Positions 23,663 to 28,262 of a stretch of DNA of 28,262 nucleotides are shown in pieces. The position numbers were made by a program, and so were the translations under genes. This DNA comes from a virus. The notes beneath the pieces were generated by a model that was not told where the DNA came from, did no database searches, and was given only the letters and a program-made list of their open reading frames with translations. The DNA lies in IMG/VR virus record IMGVR_UViG_3300025319_001201, positions 1-28,262 of that record; one strand, 5' to 3'. The stretch's first letter is position 1; every line of letters starts with the position of its first letter.

Positions 23663-24157
23663 ATGCGAAAGGTTCAGGTCCACTCGAACGCCGTCTGCGG
23701 CGCGGCCCCGGGGCTGTACCGTGAAGATGACCTCTTGCCGTCCGTCCAGTACGACATCTCGATGGGCCGGGCCGAGTACGTCGAGGTGCAGGATACGGTC
23801 ATCGAGCCCGTGGCCCCCGAGGTCGTGGTGTCGACGAGTGTCGTGGAGATTGTGAACCCGGTGGTACAAGTGGTCGACACGATCGTCCCCGAGGTCAAGG
23901 TCGATATGGCCAAGATGGCCGACACCACGGGGGTCACGATCACGGATCCAGCGGGTGTCCAACAGGACGATCCGATTTCCGAGCTGGTCGAGTCGGGCGC
24001 CGAGCAGACGGAACAACCCGTTGCTCCGTTGGAACCTAGGGGTGACGACGATGTCGTGGATCCCGATCACGACCCTGTGGAGCCCAAGCGTCCCAAGGGT
24101 ACTGTCAAGGTCTCGGTTAAGTCGAAACCCAAGTCCAAACAAAAGGCACGGCGATGA
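23663..24157 (+). CDS. Unknown Val/Pro-rich protein with basic tail (164 aa)
   Basis: First gene of the neck module, starting at ATG 23663 directly behind a promoter; the open frame extends upstream into the HNH gene but has no suitable start there. The N-terminal 45 residues look folded (VQVHSNAVCGAAPGLYREDD). Residues 50-85 are a Val/Pro/Glu-rich low-complexity run (VIEPVAPEVVVSTSVVEIVN). Residues 105-145 are acidic, and the end is Lys/Arg-rich (VKVSVKSKPKSKQKARR). The mostly disordered composition suggests a linker or assembly factor. No family is recognised. It overlaps the next gene by ATGA. Confidence 0.72.
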   Translation: MRKVQVHSNAVCGAAPGLYREDDLLPSVQYDISMGRAEYVEVQDTVIEPVAPEVVVSTSVVEIVNPVVQVVDTIVPEVKVDMAKMADTTGVTITDPAGVQQDDPISELVESGAEQTEQPVAPLEPRGDDDVVDPDHDPVEPKRPKGTVKVSVKSKPKSKQKARR

Positions 24158-24579
24158 AGGTCACGCTGCAAGGTGGCCCGCGGGTCGACGCGGCCTTCCC
24201 CTGGGGTACGGTGCCACGGCTCCAGGAACACACGTTCGACAACATCACGGATCAGCAGCTCGAGATCATCTTCCGGGCCGAGAAGGCCGGGATGGTCAAG
24301 ATCGTGGCGGTGGAGAAGGCCCTGGAGATCGCGCCCGTGCCGGTCAAGCCGTCGATCACCGCCCCAGCCCCCTTGCCAGCCGTGGAGCCGAGGGTCCCGG
24401 TGGTCCAGCAGGATCCAAAGCCTGGACTTGAACCCGGGGCTTCCGTTGCGGAAGATCCACCGTTTGAAACCCTTGAGTTGCCAGCCCTGCAGGCACTTTT
24501 CCGTGACCGCACAGGCCAAGAACCGGGGAACCGGAACAAGAAGACCCTGATCAAGGGGATTCGACGTGCCGGTGGTTGA
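24154..24579 (+). CDS. Small protein with C-terminal SAP/HeH-like motif (141 aa)
   Basis: The ATG at 24154 overlaps the preceding stop. The N-terminal 55 residues form a compact domain (VTLQGGPRVDAAFPWGTVPR, ITDQQLEIIFRAEKAGMVKI). A Pro/Val-rich linker follows (55-100). The last 35 residues (LPALQALFRDRTGQEPGNRN, then KKTLIKGIRRA) read like the short helix-extended loop-helix motif of SAP/HeH or Rho-N type nucleic-acid-binding units. DNA binding near the head-tail junction is a plausible role but is inferred from this motif alone. The 3' end overlaps the next gene by 14 bases. Confidence 0.7.
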   Translation: MKVTLQGGPRVDAAFPWGTVPRLQEHTFDNITDQQLEIIFRAEKAGMVKIVAVEKALEIAPVPVKPSITAPAPLPAVEPRVPVVQQDPKPGLEPGASVAEDPPFETLELPALQALFRDRTGQEPGNRNKKTLIKGIRRAGG

Positions 24580-25423
24580 CCCGAGCCACGCGGAACAAGG
24601 GTCAACCGTCAGGATCCCGTTCCTGACCCTTTTGGCCGGAACCCCGGTGGTTCCGATCAGCCCTTTTGCTGTCGAGGTATACCAAGGGCAGGACGAGACC
24701 GGGACCCTGGTGGTGTCGTTGTCCCCCGTGGTCGATGACGTCGGCCGATTCCATGTCGATTGGCCCGTGGGCAACGCCCAGGCCGTCGGGATCTACGCAG
24801 CCTACGTGAACGCCGAGGTCGCGGTCGCGACCTTCTTCGTCGATCGAATCCGATTTGAGGTCAAGGGATTCGGTACCTACACGACCGTCGCGGGCCAGGC
24901 GGTCGGGTTCCCCACGACCCCGGGGCAAATCTCGGCCGCCCGGAACATCGAGATCTTTGTCCAGTTGGTCCGGACGATCCTGCGGGACCACCCTCAGTTG
25001 AACCGCCTGACCGAGGGGCGCGAGACCTCGGACGGGGAGATCAGGATCGCGATGGTCATGGCGATGTCGCTCTACAACGCGACCCCTCCCCCGATCGCCA
25101 AGGTGGAGTTTGGTTCGTTCCCGAGCATCGGGATGCTGGTCATCGGGACGATCGGGTGGATCCTCGCGTCCTCCGGGCTCCTGAGGCTACGGAACAACCT
25201 CCAGTACACCGACGCCGGGGTCACGGTGGATCCCGAGAACGCGGCCCTATACCTCCAGGCTCAGAATGTCTGGCAGGGCGCCTACACCCAGTGGGTCAAG
25301 GAATTCAAGATGGCGAAGAATGTCTCCGACGCCTTTGGCTCCACCCCCACGGGGTTGAACTCAGAGTATTTCTTCTTATCCGAGTTCCTCGGGGGCTCGG
25401 GGGTCATCGGGGGGGTGGGGTGA
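24566..25423 (+). CDS. Putative neck/connector protein with N-terminal Ig-like domain (285 aa)
   Basis: The GTG at 24566 lies inside the end of the previous gene. Residues 1-110 are beta-rich and Ig-like in pattern (VVDDVGRFHVDWPVG; AVGIYAAYVNAEVAVATFFV). Residues 125-285 are helical, with a hydrophobic segment (SIGMLVIGTIGWILASSGLL, about 187-206), then RLRNNLQYTDAGVTVD and a Gly-rich end. The position, in a tightly coupled run between capsid and sheath genes, suits a head-to-tail connector or adaptor. The hydrophobic helix could also be a membrane span. The role is a positional inference. Confidence 0.68.
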   Translation: MPVVDPSHAEQGSTVRIPFLTLLAGTPVVPISPFAVEVYQGQDETGTLVVSLSPVVDDVGRFHVDWPVGNAQAVGIYAAYVNAEVAVATFFVDRIRFEVKGFGTYTTVAGQAVGFPTTPGQISAARNIEIFVQLVRTILRDHPQLNRLTEGRETSDGEIRIAMVMAMSLYNATPPPIAKVEFGSFPSIGMLVIGTIGWILASSGLLRLRNNLQYTDAGVTVDPENAALYLQAQNVWQGAYTQWVKEFKMAKNVSDAFGSTPTGLNSEYFFLSEFLGGSGVIGGVG

Positions 25424-26268
25424 CCACCCAGGTGATCCGAGAATTCAAGGTCACGTCCCTTGGGCTGGACGTCCGGCGATTAGATACCCTGTGGTCATTT
25501 GTTCGTCCTGCCGATGCCTTGACCCATGAGGTATGGGTTGAGCGATCCAGCAGCCCCGGGGGTCCGTTCCAGCTGATTGCCAAGACCTTCAACGCGATCT
25601 CGTTTACCGATCGCAACATCTTCGGGACAGCGGTGTTTGCCCGGTATTACTACCGGCTCAAGGTGGTGTCGCGCCAAGCTCCCTACCCAGTGGTCGAGAC
25701 CACGGTGCCCCGGGAGTTTACCCATCCAAAGGATGTGCTGGGTAATGAGATCCGCCGGCGCCACAACCTGCTGCTCCGGGAGTTTATCGGTCGCCCCATG
25801 CTTTATTATCGCCTCAGGACCGATGGGGTCCGGTGTCATGATTGCTGGGGGGATCTCGAAAACCAGAGGGTCAAGAGCCACTGTGACACGTGTTTTGACA
25901 CCGGGTTCATCACCGGGTTTTTCAACCCCGTGGTCCTGATGGTCAACATGAAGGACGACCCCGATGCCTTGGTCCAGAATGCCGAGGTGGATGAAGCCTT
26001 TGTCCACATGGGCTCCGCCACCATGACGGCCGATATCGAGGCATTTATAGGAGACCTATTGGTGGAATCGGATAATACCCGGTGGCTCATCAGCTCACTC
26101 AACCATAGTGAGAAGCTCAGGTCCCGCACCATCCAGGTCCTGGGGGTGGCCCATGTGCAAAAAAGTGATGTGAAATACAAGGTTCCTCTCCCGGAACCGG
26201 ACATCTTGAGCAGGATTCCGTTGTCCCGTGAGTACGCGAGGCCCTACACCCTGGTGCCCGCGGCATGA
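25420..26268 (+). CDS. Neck-module protein with FN3-like domain and zinc ribbon (282 aa)
   Basis: It starts at GTG 25420, overlapping the preceding TGA (GTGA). A longer in-frame extension to 25156 lies inside the previous gene and is rejected. Residues 1-100 have a fibronectin type III-like pattern (LTHEVWVERSSSPGGPFQLI; ARYYYRLKVVS). A CxxC pair (RCHDCWG, near 143-146) and a second pair (CDTCFDTG, near 159-162) form a zinc ribbon. The C-terminal half is beta-rich (DLLVESDNTRWLISSLNHSE). The combination suggests a structural adaptor rather than an enzyme. It is coupled to the next gene by ATGA. A head-tail joining role is inferred from position. Confidence 0.7.
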   Translation: MTTQVIREFKVTSLGLDVRRLDTLWSFVRPADALTHEVWVERSSSPGGPFQLIAKTFNAISFTDRNIFGTAVFARYYYRLKVVSRQAPYPVVETTVPREFTHPKDVLGNEIRRRHNLLLREFIGRPMLYYRLRTDGVRCHDCWGDLENQRVKSHCDTCFDTGFITGFFNPVVLMVNMKDDPDALVQNAEVDEAFVHMGSATMTADIEAFIGDLLVESDNTRWLISSLNHSEKLRSRTIQVLGVAHVQKSDVKYKVPLPEPDILSRIPLSREYARPYTLVPAA

Positions 26269-26945
26269 ACATCCTGACGGCCGAGCAATATGCCGCGATC
26301 CAGCGGGACCTCGAGACCCTTGGGGTCGAGGGCTCGAGCCTCTTGGCCATCCCGCCGTTTGCCCAGAGCCAGGACTTCCATCAGTACGTCCGGGAAATCA
26401 TGCTGGCGTTCTACCGGGCGGTATTCCGCACGCTGCCCGACACATCGCTCCGGTGGGATCCGGATCCCGCGGTGTCGAAGATTCAAATCCGGTACGCTGA
26501 CCCGCGCGATACCGTGGCCAAGGGGATCACCCCGGCCCTTACGGCGGAACTGGGGCCCTTCACCTGGGGGAACCATGCGATCAACAACCTGTTGCACGAG
26601 TACAATGACGGCACCCGGCTCTACAGTGACCTTCGGAATGGATCTGTCATCCTGCGGGCCAGGTCGTCGACCAAACTGGAGGCCGAGTCCATGGCCTCGA
26701 TGGCGTCGGCCGCGCTCCACCAGATGCACTCGGAGATCGAGCGGATCACCAGCATCACGTTGATCGATGCCAACACGACGAACCCAGCGTCTGGTGAGCT
26801 CGTGGCCCAGAATCCCTCGGGCGAGTTCTTCGTCGCCACGGTGGTGTGCAACGTCCACCATCAGGAAACCTGGCGTACGTTGCCCAGGAGGCGAATAGTT
26901 GGCAAAGTACAGTACGCGGAACCCAAGGGCACTCCTTTCCCTTGA
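26265..26945 (+). CDS. Neck/tail-completion candidate (226 aa), family not recognised
   Basis: The ATG at 26265 overlaps the previous stop. The protein mixes helices (MNILTAEQYAAIQRDLETLG; YVREIMLAFYRAVFRTLPDT; EAESMASMASAALHQMHSEI) with a beta-rich C-terminal part (GEFFVATVVCNVHHQETW). There is no signal peptide, membrane segment or catalytic motif. It is the last gene before the promoter of the sheath gene. Size and position resemble tail-terminator or tail-completion proteins, which sit just before the sheath in contractile-tailed phages. I cannot confirm this from motifs. Confidence 0.68.
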   Translation: MNILTAEQYAAIQRDLETLGVEGSSLLAIPPFAQSQDFHQYVREIMLAFYRAVFRTLPDTSLRWDPDPAVSKIQIRYADPRDTVAKGITPALTAELGPFTWGNHAINNLLHEYNDGTRLYSDLRNGSVILRARSSTKLEAESMASMASAALHQMHSEIERITSITLIDANTTNPASGELVAQNPSGEFFVATVVCNVHHQETWRTLPRRRIVGKVQYAEPKGTPFP

Positions 26946-26952
26946 GGCTTGT

Positions 26953-26982
26953 TTGTATTGTGACCCCTGGTTCCTGTATGCT
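26953..26982 (+). promoter_or_regulatory. Sigma-70-like promoter of the tail sheath gene
   Basis: TTGTAT (26953-26958), an 18-bp spacer and TATGCT (26977-26982), with TG directly before the -10 box. It shares TTGTATTGT and geometry with the capsid-operon promoter at 20304. The short leader that follows includes CAGG eight bases before ATG 27000. Confidence 0.6.
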
Positions 26983-26999
26983 GGTTTCAGGTCGAACCC

Positions 27000-28262
27000 A
27001 TGGCAGTATCAGGTAAACGAGCAGGCGTAGAATTTTCCCAGGAGATCCAAACCCCCCTGGTCACGATCCTGGAGTCCGGGCTCCCGGCCATGGTGGTGGG
27101 GCCGTTCTACCAGGTCGTTGAGGCACTGGATGGCGAGACCATCAACCAGGATGCCGTGGCCAAGGATTCGGCCGGTAGCCCGGTGCTGTACAAGGGCAAC
27201 GCGATCGAAATTTACTTCTTCAGCGACATCGTCAACTTGACCGGGGCCTTGGCCATCCCAAGCCTATTGGACAAGTCCCTCGTGCTGCCGAACAACCAGG
27301 TGGCGACAGACCCGTTCTTCAAGGTTCTGCTCGTAAGCCCTGGGACCAGCAATTTCGTGCAGCTGGACCAGAACGTCGGGTTCGAGTTGATCGCCGGGGT
27401 ATCGGGCGCCGGGACCAACCGGACCGTCGGGATCCGGGTGTTCTCAGCCCAGGTGGATTCCAGTGGCAAGCCCTTCACCCCCGGGTATTTTGCCAATGTG
27501 GTGATTGGATTCCGAGCCCTGCGGCGTGATTACGCTCGTCGGTTCCTCAAGACCGACGTCAACGGGTTCTCCACGATCGCGGGGGGCGATGAGTTCGGAC
27601 CTGAGAACCCCGCGGCCCTGGGGTTGAACAAGGTCCTGGAGGTGGCGCAAAGCTCATTCCAGTACCTCGTGGCCTTGGATGAAGTGTCGGACGCGGAACC
27701 CGAGGGCACCTACGGGGCCTACCTCCGGGCCATCGAGGTCCTGAGCACGATCGAGGGCTATACCCTGGTGCCCTTGTCCCGTGGGCTCGCGGTCCAGAAC
27801 GCCATGGTCCGGCACATCCTCGACATGAGTGAAGAGACCAATCGCAAGGAGCGGATCGTCCTGCTCAATACCGAGCTGCCGACCAACGGGTCGAACGACA
27901 TTGGGGTCTCGGGCATTGGGGATCTCGACTTGATCCATGCCTATTTTGAGCAATCGTTGGCCGATGCTTACCACGTGATCGGCGAGGCTCGTCGTGGTGG
28001 TGCTGCGGTGAATAACAAGCTGGCCTACCGGGTGCTCGCGGGCACGGGGTCGGGGCCAATCTTGGTATCGGCCGACTTCCAAGTCCTGGCCACCAGCGTG
28101 GTGGGTTCGGTCGTCACGGGGAGTTCGAACATCAACGAGACAGGGGCCTTCGCGATCTCGACGGTCGGGAAGGTGGTGCGCTACAGTGTCACCGGGACTG
28201 TGGACCTCACGGGCAACCAGGCCAAGGCCAATAGTCCTGTTCGGCAGTTCCGTGGCATTGGG
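27000..28262 (+). CDS. Contractile tail sheath protein (partial, runs off the right edge)
   Basis: Open from ATG 27000 to the end of the window (421 codons, no stop). The last 200 residues before the edge carry the most recognisable part: GLNKVLEVAQSSFQYLVALD near 202-221, then AIEVLSTIEGYTLVPLSRGL, and MSEETNRKERIVLLNTELP. This corresponds to the sheath pattern in which a strand ending in V-P-L/T is followed by a helix and a strand with the I-V-x-x-N-x-E-L-P motif. An N-terminal SGLPAMVVGPFYQVVEA fits the sheath start, where the arm strands lie. A sheath means the virion has a contractile (myovirus-type) tail, in line with the spike gene at 8950. Confidence 0.75.
   Translation, partial: MAVSGKRAGVEFSQEIQTPLVTILESGLPAMVVGPFYQVVEALDGETINQDAVAKDSAGSPVLYKGNAIEIYFFSDIVNLTGALAIPSLLDKSLVLPNNQVATDPFFKVLLVSPGTSNFVQLDQNVGFELIAGVSGAGTNRTVGIRVFSAQVDSSGKPFTPGYFANVVIGFRALRRDYARRFLKTDVNGFSTIAGGDEFGPENPAALGLNKVLEVAQSSFQYLVALDEVSDAEPEGTYGAYLRAIEVLSTIEGYTLVPLSRGLAVQNAMVRHILDMSEETNRKERIVLLNTELPTNGSNDIGVSGIGDLDLIHAYFEQSLADAYHVIGEARRGGAAVNNKLAYRVLAGTGSGPILVSADFQVLATSVVGSVVTGSSNINETGAFAISTVGKVVRYSVTGTVDLTGNQAKANSPVRQFRGIG

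Noticed and set aside
25156-25419. Upstream start for the FN3/zinc-ribbon gene
   Set aside because: The extension overlaps the previous coding region and gives an Arg/Pro/Gly-rich shadow peptide; GTG 25420 couples to the previous stop.
1-28262. tRNA genes
   Set aside because: I looked for cloverleaf patterns in the few gaps between genes and saw none; a tRNA-finding program would settle it.

Overview
The window is a stretch of a GC-rich, tailed double-stranded DNA phage genome (class Caudoviricetes) with a contractile tail, or a provirus of one. The evidence is a large terminase, a prohead protease, an HK97-type major capsid protein, neck-like proteins, a tail-sheath protein running off the right edge, a gpV/gp5-like baseplate spike, and tightly packed, mostly co-directional genes with ATGA, GTGA and TAATG overlaps. 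I see no tRNA, rRNA, CRISPR array or insertion sequence. The host cannot be named from the sequence; the promoters I can see look like bacterial sigma-70 sites.

Layout, left to right. Bases 2-112 are the tail end of an unidentified gene. Bases 116-8950 encode one 2944-residue polypeptide, a fused beta plus beta-prime multisubunit-type RNA polymerase. It is interrupted by two inteins with LAGLIDADG endonuclease motifs. One sits at a conserved beta motif; the other lies directly behind the catalytic DFDGD loop of beta-prime. Bases 8950-13421 hold a baseplate spike, a large unknown protein and two small unknowns, leading to the large terminase (13384-15051). Next comes a phage replication-initiator-like gene (15079-16074) that contains four 18-bp iterons followed by a purine-rich tract, an arrangement very like lambda ori inside gene O. 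A lone minus-strand gene follows (16064-16552).

Bases 16568-22514 form the head module: two unknown proteins (one with a membrane segment), prohead protease, two small acidic or helical proteins, a coiled-coil protein, a probable decoration protein and the major capsid protein, closed by a strong terminator. A tandem-HNH endonuclease gene with its own promoter is inserted behind the capsid gene. Bases 23663-26945 look like the neck/connector module, and 27000 onward is the sheath.

Control. Six promoter candidates share a TTG-type -35 and a 17-18 bp spacer. Four of them (before 10081, 16568, 22606 and 23663) place the -10 hexamer only 5-7 bases before the ATG, which predicts leaderless mRNAs. 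The other two (before 20459 and 27000) start with TTGTATTGT and give ordinary leaders. Two hairpin terminators split the head module.

The most interesting items are the doubly intein-interrupted fused RNA polymerase, the atypical second intein (Gln at position 1, no TxxH histidine), the iteron origin embedded in an initiator gene inside the late cluster, and the leaderless promoter set. No portal protein could be recognised. All family assignments come from reading motifs by eye; no database search was run.
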